Part shown: in pieces, positions 11,088 to 22,327 of the stretch
Position numbering within the stretch: the first letter of the stretch is position 1
How the letters are laid out: each line of letters starts with the position of its first letter
Assembly (NCBI RefSeq): GCF_030272615.1
Contig: NC_081414.1
Span: 765,808,483 to 765,872,482, forward strand
Source of the DNA: Cryptomeria japonica
Taxonomy: Eukaryota > Streptophyta > Pinopsida > Cupressales > Cupressaceae
DNA: 64,000 nucleotides
Direction of reading: 5' to 3'
The notes under the pieces: generated by a model
Databases searched by the model: none
What the model saw: only the letters and a program-made list of their open reading frames with translations
What the model was told of the DNA's origin: nothing
Position numbers and translations under genes: made by a program

Positions 11088-11107
11088 GAGTCCCACCGGG
11101 CGTGCCA
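11088..11107 (-). other. Primer-binding site of Tat A
   Basis: On the minus strand, three bases after the LTR end, the sequence starts TGGCACGCCCGGTGGGACTC. Its complement ends in CCA and looks like a tRNA 3' end including GAGTCCC of the T-arm. It is not the initiator-Met site used by the copia elements in this window. I cannot name the tRNA with certainty. Element B has the same site with one difference. Confidence 0.75.
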
Positions 11108-11110
11108 AAA

Positions 11111-11875
11111 TGTTTATGGTGAAAATGGATAACAATGATAACAATATTGAAAGGCTAAATGAATTCAACCACTAAACCCTAGCCTAACAATGAACAAAGA
11201 TCCACCATAACATATGAAGATAACCTAAGACAATGCAAATAACTCAAAATCACAAAGATTATACCATCACATGTCCACTAGGGTTTTGATCTCCATTCTT
11301 CCTATCTCCATTGATCTTGTTTGATATGCTTGCTCTCAGATTTTTGTATGCACAAGAGCTCAACAAAGAACGGAATGTGGTTGCAAGTAGAATTGTAGTG
11401 TAGTCAATTGATCAAGTAGTTAGGGTTTGACAATGAAGAAAGCATCTCCTTAAATAGAAGACACAATAGAAAATGGAGGGTTAAGATTGAGAGGTGTAAA
11501 AAGAGAGGTCGGCTAGGATTAAAGGGTAGGTATAAGAAATACCAAAATAATGAAAGAGGTAGGTAGTGTAGGAATTAAGAGATGAATGACATGTGTCATG
11601 TGTAGAAAAAGATAATGAATTAATTAAATAAATAAAGATTTATTTAATTAATAGAAGAAGTAGGACAATTAAATAAATAAAATATTTATTTAATTTAGGA
11701 AAGGGATAATTTAAATAAATAAATGTATTTATTTAAATGAGAAATAAGGTTAGAAGAGGATAAATGAATTAATTAAATAAATAAGGATTTATTTAATTAA
11801 TAGAAGAATTAGGATTAGATAATTAAATAAATAAAATATTTATTTAATTAGACATGACAATTTTAGGTGTCTACA
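11111..11875 (-). repeat. 5' LTR of Tat A
   Basis: 765 bp. On the minus strand it starts TGTAGACACC and ends in ACA; the plus-strand left end is TGTTTATGG. Both LTRs of element B share these ends and clear sequence similarity throughout. The U3-side third holds about five AT-rich near-palindromes (AATTAAATAAATAAA facing TTTATTTAATT) between 11612 and 11850. The primer-binding site is on its left and a hAT coding fragment begins directly to its right. Confidence 0.9.
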
Positions 11876-11989
11876 CCTACTGGTAGCATTGAGATGCAGT
11901 TCAATGAAGGTATGCAGACTCAGAGTGAAGAAACCACAAACAAGAATCAAGAAAGCTTTGAATTTTGTGAGGATGAATGGCAACTGTAA
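11876..11989 (+). pseudogene. 3' end of a hAT-like transposase gene, left-arm copy
   Basis: 38 codons reading PTGSIEMQFNEGMQTQSEE and ending in CEDEWQL with a TAA at 11987-11989. This matches the C-terminus of the hAT-like gene at 25742-27009 on the opposite strand. The Tat A insertion cuts off everything upstream. The right-arm copy has lost about 87 bp here, so this fragment keeps the natural C-terminus and stop that the longer copy lacks. Confidence 0.8.
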
Positions 11990-12943
11990 GAGATTGGTAT
12001 TTATTAATCTTATTACTGTATCTCATCATCATATTACAAAAGCATATTACTTTTTGTAATTAGAATTTAATATTGATTTTTAATTGTTATTTTTAACTTT
12101 CTATTTCCAGACTTAAAATAGCATAATAATAAAAAAGATCATAATGTGTTTATTGATATAGAGATGTTAATTATTTATTTATACATGTTTGAGTCTTAAA
12201 TCTGTGTGATACATTTCAGAACCATATGATACAATTCATTCAATAGTAATACACATGTCGAGAACTTATATTTTAATTAATTCTTTCAAAATATAGCCAT
12301 ATGATACAATTCATTCAATAGTAATACACCAATATGTGTGATTCTCCATGCAAATTGAAAAAGTGAATACAAAGTTTCAGAACCCTTTGCAAATCATCCT
12401 GAATTCCCTTTTATAGAAACAAGAGAGAAACAACAAATCCAGTGTGATTCTCCAATGTCCATGCAAAAGTGAATACAAAGTTTCAGAACCCTTTGCAAAT
12501 GACCCTGAATTTCCTTTTATAGAAACAAGGGAGCAACAACAACTTCAGGTTGAATTGCAAGTTTGCAACATGTGAAGACTCAACATCAAAATCACCTACT
12601 CAGCACAGATTTATATGGCCGTCATAAACCATATTAGCAATTTAACATCTGCTACTTGTTTGATGTCTCCTGTTCAAAAAATAGAGTTCAAAATTAAATA
12701 TTAATTCATGCCATGACAAATTAAACATAGATAATAGCAATGCCTAAAACCTAGTAATAGAAAATAGAGAAATGCATAAATGTTAAAGCAAGGGAGAATT
12801 TGAGAATAAAAATTTACTGGCTAAAGTTTTGCACTGTGCATCATAGATTCATAGTCTGGATTAGCAAAATAGCAAACATAAAAGCCATAAAACCTTGAAA
12901 TTAAGCGTAAAAGAAGAAAATTGTGCAATACATACTATGATTC
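11990..12943. other. Spacer between convergent hAT and X gene ends, left arm
   Basis: AT-rich noncoding DNA matching 24884-25800 inverted. It contains internally repeated blocks: GTATCATATGG/TTCAATAGTAATACAC-type segments near 12224 and 12300, and an AAAGTTTCAGAACCCTTTGCAAAT block near 12370 and 12475. No gene is seen. It may hold the shared 3' ends of the two genes. Confidence 0.6.
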
Positions 12944-15512
12944 TTAAGATTTTTGTGCCAGTTTTTGTAGGGTGCTCCACTCTTCATCTAATGGAAGGTC
13001 AATATTCTGTAAACTATGGAAAGTCAACTGCAACTTCATCAACATTCCATATTTAGAAGATTGACTTGCCATCACTGTTTCATCCAATACCGAATTTAGA
13101 GTTGTAAATGGTTGGATGAATTCTAGAAAGCTTTGGGGAGTTGTGTCCTTTGGAAGCAAGTCTAAATCAGACTTCATTTTTTATCTCTATGTTTTTTTTG
13201 TAAGCTTCTTTCCCAATGAATTTATTTGATGGGTCAACAGTCTTAGGCAAACCAAGTTTAATCAAATTATTTTTCTATTCTTGCAGCATCAATATCTTTT
13301 TTCCACAATTTTCCATAACTTCTATTGTTTCCCTTAGCTTCTGACATTTTTGAATGATAGATGATGTCTTAATTGTGGCATCAATGCGACTCTTAATTCC
13401 CTTGGATGCCAAGTAGCTGTCACTAGAACTGTAGACTACTTGCAAAATCTTTTTGCCATATCCTCTTTTGAATAAACATGTATGCTCTTCTCAATGTGCC
13501 TTTTGATTTTAATATAAATTACTCTCAGACTTTCATTCAATTCAAATCGTTCACACAACTTGTCACTCTGCATTATTTTCCGCCAAATGTTTTCTTGTAT
13601 ATACTTCGTTGTATTTTTCATATTATCTTTCAATCTATCCTCCAAAGTTTTTATTTTATCATTTGCATTGTGCAGGTCTTCTTTCATTTGTGCACATTTT
13701 TTTCTTTCCTTCTCTACTTCCTCTTGCAAATGATCCAATAGGTCCTGTAATTTTCTCATTTTGGTAGCAGCAGACTCATAACTTTGGTATAATTTTTGAA
13801 AACTGGCCCTTTCCTCATCAATTTTTTTACTGCTTTTAGCCAGTTTTTTCTGTCAGGTCCTTCAATTCTTCATCAATCTTCTCCTACTCTACAATTTCTA
13901 CTACAGAGGCTGGATTTTTTATCCTTTTCTATAAATCATTGCACTTGCTATCTGCTGCTTTCCTCCTTGATTTTTTGTTTTACAGGTCTGCCTGTTACTT
14001 TTCTATTTGTTTCTCTAGTTTATTTTTTTCTCTCTCCACCTCTAGTAGTGAAGTGTAGACCACTTTGTTAGTCCTTTTTGGCACACTAATTTTGTCCACA
14101 TTATGTACTTTGGAAAAATCCATTTAGAGGGTGCTAACTTGAAATTCAGATGGATATATCTAACTATGTGGTGGATTTTTATCTTTAGTTGGGGTCGGGG
14201 GCATAACAACCATGAACTCCATCATATCTTTTTGTGGGTCATATGTTGGAAATACCCGGTTCCTTGCAGGTTGTTCATTTAAAACTTTAGCTAGGGAAAC
14301 CTTATGAAATGCTTTCTTTTCTTCTTTATTTCCTTTTGTTGCGTGTTCATATATTTCATACTAATCACAAAATTGAAAATCTGGGCTTGCTGAAGCAATT
14401 GAAGGTTTGAAAGGTGACATACGGATACCAGAGGCTCCAGTTCCACTTATTCTTTTAGTTTTAACTAATGCTTGACTAGGATTACCAACAACAGTTCCTG
14501 ATCCTGTCCCACTCCGACTGACACTTTCATGTGTAGTTTGCATAATCTTTTTAGGTGTGTGATCTGAAGCTACAAATGATTGTTTTGTAGTGTCAATGGC
14601 ACTTGATAGAGGATTCTGTATAGTATTAGTATCTACCACTAGTGGCCTCTTACGAGAGATATTTTGTTGTATTCCTTGTCCAACAACAAGACAACTAGTA
14701 TCAGTAGTACCCATGCCAACCCCAACAATCACAATGTCACTTGACTAAACAATAATGGGAATACTATCCCCAGATTCCCCACCTGTGGCAGTGGCACTTG
14801 ATTCACCACCAATGGGAATACTAGGATGTGGTGGATGTTGTGGATTTGAACCTGAAACAAATATAGGTGGACCCCGAGGGTAATGAGTAGTACCTATCTG
14901 TGATGAATCTGAAGAATCAAGTCCAATGACTGGTTTAACAAGAGATTTTGATTTTGACCTTGATGAAAGTTGTACCTAAAGTGGATACCAAATGCCCTCT
15001 CCTTTGGCACCTTGACCACCACCTTCAAAACCCATTTTTTCCACAATGCTTGCCCCTTTGCTATATTTTTCTTTCATTGACTCATTGACTCCACCTAATA
15101 TTTTAGGGATTATAGTAATTATTGGAGGGGGCTCAACCTCATACTCATCATCATCTTCACTCTTGTCATATGCTATTGTGCGATGTGCCATATTCCACAA
15201 TTTTTTAAACTCTACATCCTCGTCGATGGTCTCAAATTCTGCACACGTATTTGGTTCACCGAGATTCTTCCTCATAGTCCAAAAATCATTTATTTTGGTT
15301 TGAGTCCAAAAACTCTCTTTAGATTCTTGCAGAATTGATTTGGGAATAGATTTCTAAGACGGATTAGTAGATTTTAGCTAGAAATTATAGGACCTCCTAT
15401 TTTGCATGCCCCGACCCTCTTCTGTTGTCCTCTCTGTGTGCATTTGCAATGCCATAATTTGTGATGAAATTTCTTGTGTTGAAATGTTATTGTCAGCCAC
15501 AATTTTCTGCAT
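12944..15512 (-). pseudogene. Gene X tail, left-arm copy (G-patch-like and coiled coil)
   Basis: Unrecognised gene. Minus-strand reading order: QIMALQMHTERTTEEG, INDFWTMRKNLGEPNT, an acidic PPPIITIIPK segment, a G-patch-like motif KMGFEGGGQGAKGEGI near 15020, a Ser/Gly/Pro-rich low-complexity region, then a Lys/Glu-rich coiled coil (KIKTLEDRLKDNMKNT near 13640) and a C-terminal block starting MKSDLDLLPKDTTPQSFLEF that ends at the stop 12944-12946. Several stops and frameshifts, including a short deletion in the coiled coil relative to the other copies, make this a pseudogene. The motif resembles the G-patch of TFIP11-type splicing factors; that is family resemblance only. Confidence 0.75.
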
Positions 15513-16760
15513 CTCTTATTATGGGATCGACGACATCTGACAACACTCAACAAGTATTATCCTTCGTCGGATGAGCAAAGATCAACGGCTTAGGGTGGAT
15601 TTCTGCCCAAATGTGGGAAGTGAAAACATTTGTGAGAACTTTGCCCGAAATTGAACATTTTAAATTTAATTAAATATAATTCAGTCTATAAAACTCTTTT
15701 TCGGGTAGAAGTTTAAAATGATTAAATATAATTTAAAAAAAGACCCAAAAAGTGACATGAGCATGGTGACGTGCCAGGAAAATGGCAGAAGTCGTGGGAC
15801 CCACTACATCTAAAAATAGGTACCATCGTCCATTGGATGAACAAAGATAAATGGTTTAGGGTGGATTTCGGTCTGAATGTGGGAAGTGAATACATTTGTG
15901 AGCACTTCGCCCACAATTGAACATTTTAAATTTAATTAAATATAATTAAGTCTATAAAGCTCTTTTTTGGGCGGAAGTTTAAAATCATTAAATAGACTTT
16001 AAAAATAGACCCAAAAAATGACATGAGTATGGTGACATGCCAGAAAAATGCCAAAAGTCTCAAGTCATGGGACCCACGACATCTAAAAACAGGTACCATT
16101 GTCTATTGGATGAACAAAGATCAATGACTTAGGGTGGATTTCGGCCCAAATGTGGGAAGTGAACACATTTGTGAGAACTTCGCTCGGAATTGAACATTTT
16201 AAATTTAATTAAATATAAATAATTCTATAACTATAAGTATAAGGCTCTTTTTCTAGCGGAAGTTTAAAATGATTAAACGGACTTAAAAAATAGACCCCAA
16301 AAGTAACATGAGTATGGCAACGTGCCCGAAAACTGACTGAAGTCATGGGACCCACGAAAAATGACAATAGGTACCATCATCCACTGGATGAGCAAAGATC
16401 AATGGCTTAGGGTGGATTTTGGCCCGAATGTGGGAAGTGAACACATTTGTGAGAACTTCACCCGGAATTGAAACGTTTTAAATTCAATTAAATATAATTA
16501 AGTCTATAAAGCTCTTTTTCGGGCAGAAGTTTAAAATTATTAAACGGACTTTAAAAACAGACTCATAAAGTCACACGAGTATGGTGACATGCGCAAAAAA
16601 TGGCAGAAGTCATGGGACCCATGACATCTGACAACAGGTACCCTAGTCCCTTGTTCGTTGGATGAGCAAAGATCAACGACTTAGGGTGTATTTTGGCTTG
16701 AATGTGGGAAGCGAACACATTTGTGAGAACTTCACCCGAAATTGAACGTTTTACATTTAA
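15513..16760. repeat. Tandem repeat, about 4.5 units of 267-278 bp
   Basis: Landmark GGTACC recurs at 15819, 16092, 16370 and 16637. Each unit contains TTAGGGTGGATTTCGG, GTGGGAAGTGAACACATTTG and GGGACCCACGACATCT-like blocks, and a near-palindrome around GTCATGGGACCCATGAC. The array sits between the inverted left arm and the promoter side of gene X. Units differ by substitutions and small indels, so the array is old. Confidence 0.9.
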
Positions 16761-16950
16761 TGTCCTCAGAATTTATACTCAAGTAAAGAATGTTTTGTCC
16801 TTCGGCATCAAATAGTTATTAATAATAATTAATAAAATTACAAGATGATTCTTAATGTCCTCAGAATTTATACTGAAGTAATGAATGTTTTTTTCTTCGG
16901 CATCGAATAGTTATTAATAGTAATTAATAAAATTACAACATGATTCTAGA
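16761..16950. repeat. 95-bp direct repeat, two copies
   Basis: Copies begin TGTCCTCAGAATTTATACT at 16761 and 16856 and are nearly identical. They lie directly after the 270-bp array and about 300 bp upstream of the first X head. No coding potential. Confidence 0.9.
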
Positions 16951-17044
16951 TATTTTGCCCTTTAGGTATTACTTTTCTACTTTTCAGAGTTTTCAAAATA
17001 AGAGACTCGTAAATCATAATCGTATTTCATTTCATGAAAAAACA

Positions 17045-17050
17045 TATAAA
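17045..17050 (+). promoter_or_regulatory. Possible TATA box upstream of gene X
   Basis: TATAAA about 210 bp before the first X head ATG at 17262. A possible 5'-UTR intron would run from CAG|GTAAAATC near 17140 to TTTTTATCTAG near 17231. The second head copy (from 18505) lacks this upstream part. Position and motif only; no expression evidence. Confidence 0.35.
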
Positions 17051-17261
17051 TTGAGAGAGATTCATAAACACCTACTAGATTGAGGAATGCAAGTTGCAAC
17101 AGAGACTGTCTGCGCCTATCTAGTGAAATAGAAATTCCAGGTAAAATCTAGAACACCTACATCCTGCCTTTTTCACTTCTTTAAATCTCGTGGTCCAATT
17201 TGAGGGTTAGAATTTTTAGGTTTTTATCTAGCATTATTTTGAATTATTAACAATAACAACA

Positions 17262-18508
17262 ATGGGGAAAATGGGAAGCAGTAGTTCAACATGAAGTCAA
17301 GTGAAAAACAAAATGTACCTAACTAAACTGGTTAAAACACTAGGTTTCACTGATGAATACCATGATATTTATGACCCTGCTATCCATGGTGAAAAGCATA
17401 TCATAGATATTAGATATGCATTGTCTAGTAAGGCGGTAGATGCATGTAGTGCAAAAGTTATTATTTTCAACCCAATGTTACAACAAAGAACATATAAAAT
17501 TGCATCATGGGATGCTGGATTGGGAAGCATGGTGTTACCTGAAGTATTCCCTTGCCTTAATTTTGTCATGGTCTACGTAAAAAATTATGATGAATATAAA
17601 AAAGCAATTGTCAATAAAAAAATTAAAAAAAGGAATTTCTATCCATAAACGAGGGAGAATATTATTGTTTGTTGAACCTAGGATTTGAAGCCCAAAACTC
17701 AAACGTTCAAATTGACCTTGAAAAGCTGGCAGGGAATTATGAGAGACTCGATACAAGTCACAGAGATTCATTTATCAAAGCTCTAATAAAGAGTGGTACT
17801 AGTATTGTGTTGGATTAGAATCGTAAGCCTCCTTATGATTCTAATATTTTTGTTCCATGGGTTGGGGATACTATTCCCTTGCTGTCGTTTTGCCTGAGAT
17901 TTGAAAATAATAGGGAAGTGGGTGCAAGCCTTCTTGAAATGATTTATAATATCCATTGTGTAGGTCAGCCAATAAGATATAATTCTATTGAGCACATTGT
18001 TAAATCCATGCAAAAATAATTACTAATGATCAAAAAAGGTTCATGTAAGACATTGAGGTTCTCATCCTACTTGTGCTATCTCCTTCTATCCAAGTATCGT
18101 GCAATATTCGAGACCAACAACCTTCAAATTGTGAGCTATAAGATTGATGAGAAGATTGGGAAGAGAACAGAGTGTCCAATATATGAATGGACACCAAAGA
18201 TAAGGATGCATGATAACAGAGAGAACTACAAGCATTTTGTAGACTTGTTTTTGGCACCAATGTATAATGAAATTACAATCACTCCATTGCCTTGGTTGCC
18301 TGTGTCTTGTAGAGATTGCATTCAACTCAGAACTCAAATAGAATTGGTTGACTGGTTCTTCATGGAACAATTCACTGTGTTAAGATTTTACAGATTGACA
18401 ATAAAACCATACAGACTTCCAATACATGTGACGGAGAGGGTATTTGCATTAGAGTATGTACGACAATTGGAGAGCACAGATAGGCACTTCCATGGTCAGC
18501 AAATTTGA
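17262..18508 (+). pseudogene. Gene X head, first tandem copy
   Basis: Unrecognised. It starts at ATG 17262 (MGKMGSSSST) with a stop soon after, then reads NKMYLTKLVKTLGFTDEYHD, then after a +1 shift near 17645 continues with NLGFEAQNSNVQIDLEKLAG, FVPWVGDTIPLLSFCLRF and MIKKGSCKTLRFSSYLCYLL, ending at GQQI. About 410 residues, mostly globular-looking, with no membrane segment or motif I can assign. The end at 18505-18508 is an artificial junction: the sequence switches from gene body to the leader of the next copy. The 160-residue stretch from 18026 is fully open. Confidence 0.6.
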
Positions 18509-20106
18509 GGGTTGAAATTTTTCAAGTTTTTATCTAGCATTATTTTGAATTATTAACAATAACAACGCTGGGGAAAATGGGAAGCAATAGTTCAACATGA
18601 AGCCCAGTGAAAAACAAAATGTACCTAACTGAACTGGTTAAAAAACCAGGTTTCACTGATGAAGACCATGATATTTATGACCCTGCTATCCATGGTGAAA
18701 AGCGTATCATAGATATTAGATATGCATTGTCTAGTAAGGCGACAGATGCATGCAGGGCAAAATTTATTGTTTTCAAAACAATGTTACAACAACGAACATA
18801 TAAAATCGCATCGTTGGATGCTGGATTGGGAAGCATGGTGTTACCTAAAGTATTCCCTTGCCCTGATTTTGTCATGGTCTACACTGAAAATTATGATGAA
18901 GATAAAAAAGAAATTGTCAATGAAAATAAAAAAAAGAGGAAATTCTATCCATAAACGAGGGAGAATTTGCTCGTTTGTTGAATCTAGGATTTAAAGCCCA
19001 AAACTCAAATGTCCAAATTGACCTTGAAAAGATGGCAGGGATTTATGAGAGACTCGATCCAAGTCACAAAGATTCATTTATCAAATCTCTAATAAAGGGT
19101 GGTACTGGTATTGTGTTGGATTAGAATCATAAGCCTCCTTATAACTCTAACAGTTTTGTTCCATTAGTTGGGGATACTATTTCCTTGCTATCATTTTGCC
19201 TAGGATTGGAAAATGATAGGGAAGTGGGTGCAAGCCTTCTTGAAATGATTTATAATATCCATTGTGTAGGTCAGCTAGTAAGATAATTTTATTGAGCACA
19301 CTGTTAAATCCATGCAAAAACAATTACTAATGATCAAAAAAGGTTCCTGTAAGACATTTAGGTTCACATCCTACTTGTGCTATCTCCTTCTATCCAAGTA
19401 TCATGCAATATTTGAGACCAACAAGCTTCAAATTGTGAGCTATAAGATTGATAAGAAGACTGGGAAGAGAACATAGTGTCCAATATATGAATGGACACCA
19501 AAGATAAGGATGTATGATAACAGAAAGAACTACAACCATTTTTTAGAATTCTTTTTGGCACCAATGTATAATAAAATTACAAGCACTCCAATGCCTAGGT
19601 TTCCTGTGTCTTGTAGAGATTGCATTCAACTCCGAAGTCAAATAGAATTGGCTGACTAGTTCTTCATGGAGGAATTCACCGTGTTAAGTTTTTACGGATC
19701 GGTAGTAAACCATACAAACCTCCAATACATGTGACCAGAGAGGGTATTTGCATTAGAGTATGTACGACAATTGGAGAATAGATAGGCACTTCCATGGTCA
19801 GCAAAAGAAGAGAATATATCCTTCCTTTCCCTTCTCATTTGGAGGGTTCACATTTGAGAGAAAATAATTCAATGTGGCACATGATTTTTTGACAGTTTTT
19901 AACTTTGGTGATGAGGGTCTCTGGCAGTATGGTCCAATCGATGTAGTTCAAACAAGGTTTAAGAAAAATGGGAACTCTTGAGCGTTATGTCAATATGAAA
20001 GTAAACCATTGCTAGAAAAGCTTCGAAACATGGACTCCTAGGATGAGGTTAAAAAAGAGATGGAGAAAATTGCACCTGACAATAACATTTTAACAGAAGA
20101 AATTTC
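18505..20106 (+). pseudogene. Gene X head, second tandem copy, with middle region
   Basis: Repeats 17198-18504, including the leader phrase TTTTTATCTAGCATTATTTTG. The start codon is CTG (18568) instead of ATG, and there are more stops and frameshifts than in the first copy. It continues past the point where the first copy breaks off: KRRIYPSFPFSFGGF-like, VAHDFLTVFNFGDEGLWQYG and KIAPDNNILTEEISSQIMAL lead straight into the tail at 20107. This copy therefore shows the original order head, middle, tail in one gene. Confidence 0.6.
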
Positions 20107-22327
20107 ATCACAAATTATGGCATTGCACACATAGAGGACAACAGAGGAGGGCCAGGGCATCCAAAATAGGAGGTCCTACAATTTCTACCTAAAATCTGCT
20201 AATCCATCCAGAAATCTATTCCCTAATCAATTCTACAAGAACATAAAGAGATTTTTTGGACTCAAACCAAAATAAATGATTTTTGGACTATGAGGAAGAA
20301 TCTCGGTGAACCAAAGACAAGTGCAGAATTTGAGACCATCGACGAGGACGTAGAGTTTAGAAAATTGTAAAATATGGAGCATCCCACAATAGCATATGAC
20401 AGGAGTGAAGATGATGATGAGTATGAGGTTGAGCCCCCTCCAACAACTACTAGAGTCCCTAAAATATTAGGTGGAGTCAATGAGTCTGAAAGAAAAAATA
20501 TAGCAAAGGGGCAAGCATTGTGGAAAAAATGGGTTTTGAAGTTGGTGGTCTAGGTGCTAGAGGAGAGGGCATTTGGTATCCACTTAAGGTACAACTTCCA
20601 TCAGGGTCAAAATCAAAAGCTCTTGTTAAACCAGTCCTTGGACCTGATTCTTCATATTCATCACAGATAGGTACTACTTATTACCCTTAGGGTCCACCTA
20701 CATTTGTTTCAGGTTCAAATCCACAACCACCAACACATCATGGTATTCCCATTGGTGCTGAATCAAGTGCCACTCCCATAGGTTGGGAATCTGGGGATAG
20801 TATTCCATTATTGTCTAGTCAAGTGACGTTGTGATTGGTGGGGTTGGCATGGGTACTACTAGTACTACTGATAGTAGTTGTCTTGTTGTTGGACAAGGGC
20901 TACAATAAAATATATCTCGCAAGAGGCCACTAGTGTTAGATACTAATACTATTTAGAATCCTATATCATGTGCCACTGACACTAGAAAATAATCATTTGC
21001 AGATTTAGATCACACACCTAAAAAGATTATGAAAACTACACATGAAAGTGTCAGTAGGAGTCAGACAGGATCAGGAACTATTGTTGGTAAGCCTAGTCAA
21101 GCATTAGTTAAAGCCACAGGAATAAGTGGATTTGGAGCCTCCGGTATTCCTATGTCACCTTTCAAACATTCAATTGCTTCAGCAAGCCCAAATTTTCAAT
21201 TTTATGATTACTATGAAAAATATAAATACACAATAAAAGCAAATAAAGAAAAAAAGAAAGCATTTCATAGGGTTTCCCTGACTGAAGTTTTTTAAATGAA
21301 CAACTTGCAACGAATAGGGCATTTCCAACATATGACCAACAAAAGGATATGATGGAGTTCATGGTTGTTATGCCCCCGGCCCCGACTAAAGATAAAAATC
21401 CACCACATAGTCAAATAGGTCCCTCTAAATTTCAAGTTAGCACCCTCCAAATGGATTTTTCCAAAGTACATAATGTGGACAAACTTAATGTGTCAAAAAG
21501 GATTAAGGAAGTGGTCTACACTTCACTGCTAGAGGTGGAGAGAGAAAAAATAAACTGGAGAAACAAATAGAAAAGTTATAGGCAGACGTGGAAAATGAAA
21601 AAATCAAGGAGGACAACAACATATAGCAAGTGCAATGATTTACAGAAAAGGATAAAAAATTCAGGCTCTGTAGTAGAAATTGCAGAGAAGGAGAAGATAG
21701 ATGTAGAATTGAAGGACCTGACAGAAAAACTAGCTCAAAGCAGTAAAAAAATTGATGAGCAAAGAGCCAGTTTTCAAAAATTATACAAAAGTTATGAGTC
21801 TGCTACTGCCGAAATGAGAAAATTACAGGACCTATTGGATCATGGGAAGGAAAAAGAAAAACATTTGCAAGAGGAAGTAGAGGAAGAAAGAAAAAAATGT
21901 GCACATATGAAAGAAGACCTGCACAATGCAAATGATAAAATAAAAACTTTGGAGGATAGATTGAAAGATAATATGAAAAATACAATGAAGTATATACAAG
22001 AAAACATTTGGCAGAAAATAATGCAGAGGAGTGACAAGTTGTGTGAATGATTTGAATTGAATGAAAGTCTGAGAGTAATTTATATTAAAATCAAAAGGCA
22101 CTTTGAGAAGAGCAGGCATGTTTATTCAAAAGAGGATATGGCAAAAAGATTGTGCAAGTAGTCTACAGTTCCAATGATAGCTACTTGGCATCCAAGGGAA
22201 TTAAGAGCCACATTGATGCCATAGCTAACACATCATCTATCATTCAAAAATGCCAGAAGCTAAGGGAAACATTAGAAGTTATGGAAAATTGTGGAAAAAA
22301 AATATTGAAGCTGCAAGAAAAGAAAAT
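20107..22327 (+). pseudogene. Gene X tail, middle copy
   Basis: Same order as the left-arm copy: TTEEGQGIQNRRSYNFYLKS, acidic PPP segment, degraded G-patch-like motif near 20520, Ser/Gly/Pro low-complexity region with TPKKIMKTTHESVS, then a coiled coil (21595-22050 open, 151 residues, KLAQSSKKIDEQRASFQKLY). It ends abruptly after ENCGKKILKLQEKK at 22327, where the sequence jumps back to QIMALKMHTERTTEEG of the next copy. The C-terminal block MKSDLDLLPKD is missing here. Multiple stops and shifts. Confidence 0.65.

Larger units (their letters stand above)
1..11875 (-). mobile_element. Ty3/gypsy Tat-clade LTR retrotransposon A (3' end outside window)
   Basis: The element is read on the minus strand. 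From right to left it has a 5' LTR, a primer-binding site, a 2.3-kb leader, gag, protease with a G-patch, RT, RNase H, a second archaeal-type RNase H, integrase and a 3' noncoding region that runs off the window. The second RNase H between RNase H and integrase is the hallmark of the Tat clade (Ogre/Retand relatives). Gag-pol from 8758 to 1256 is one uninterrupted frame of 2,501 codons with four internal stops and no frameshift, so the copy is fairly young but not intact. The LTR right end lies inside a hAT-like coding fragment; CCTAC follows it and is the expected target duplication, but the partner copy is outside the window. Confidence 0.93.
11876..15512. repeat. Left arm of a large inverted repeat
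   Basis: Read on the opposite strand this matches 22328-25875: hAT 3' end, about 0.9 kb of spacer, then the tail of gene X from its stop (12944) back to the motif SSQIMALQMHTERTTEEG near 15480. Identity is high enough to follow by eye throughout, with scattered substitutions and small indels. The loop between the arms is about 6.8 kb. A second X tail copy at 20107-22327 matches the same arm. Confidence 0.85.
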
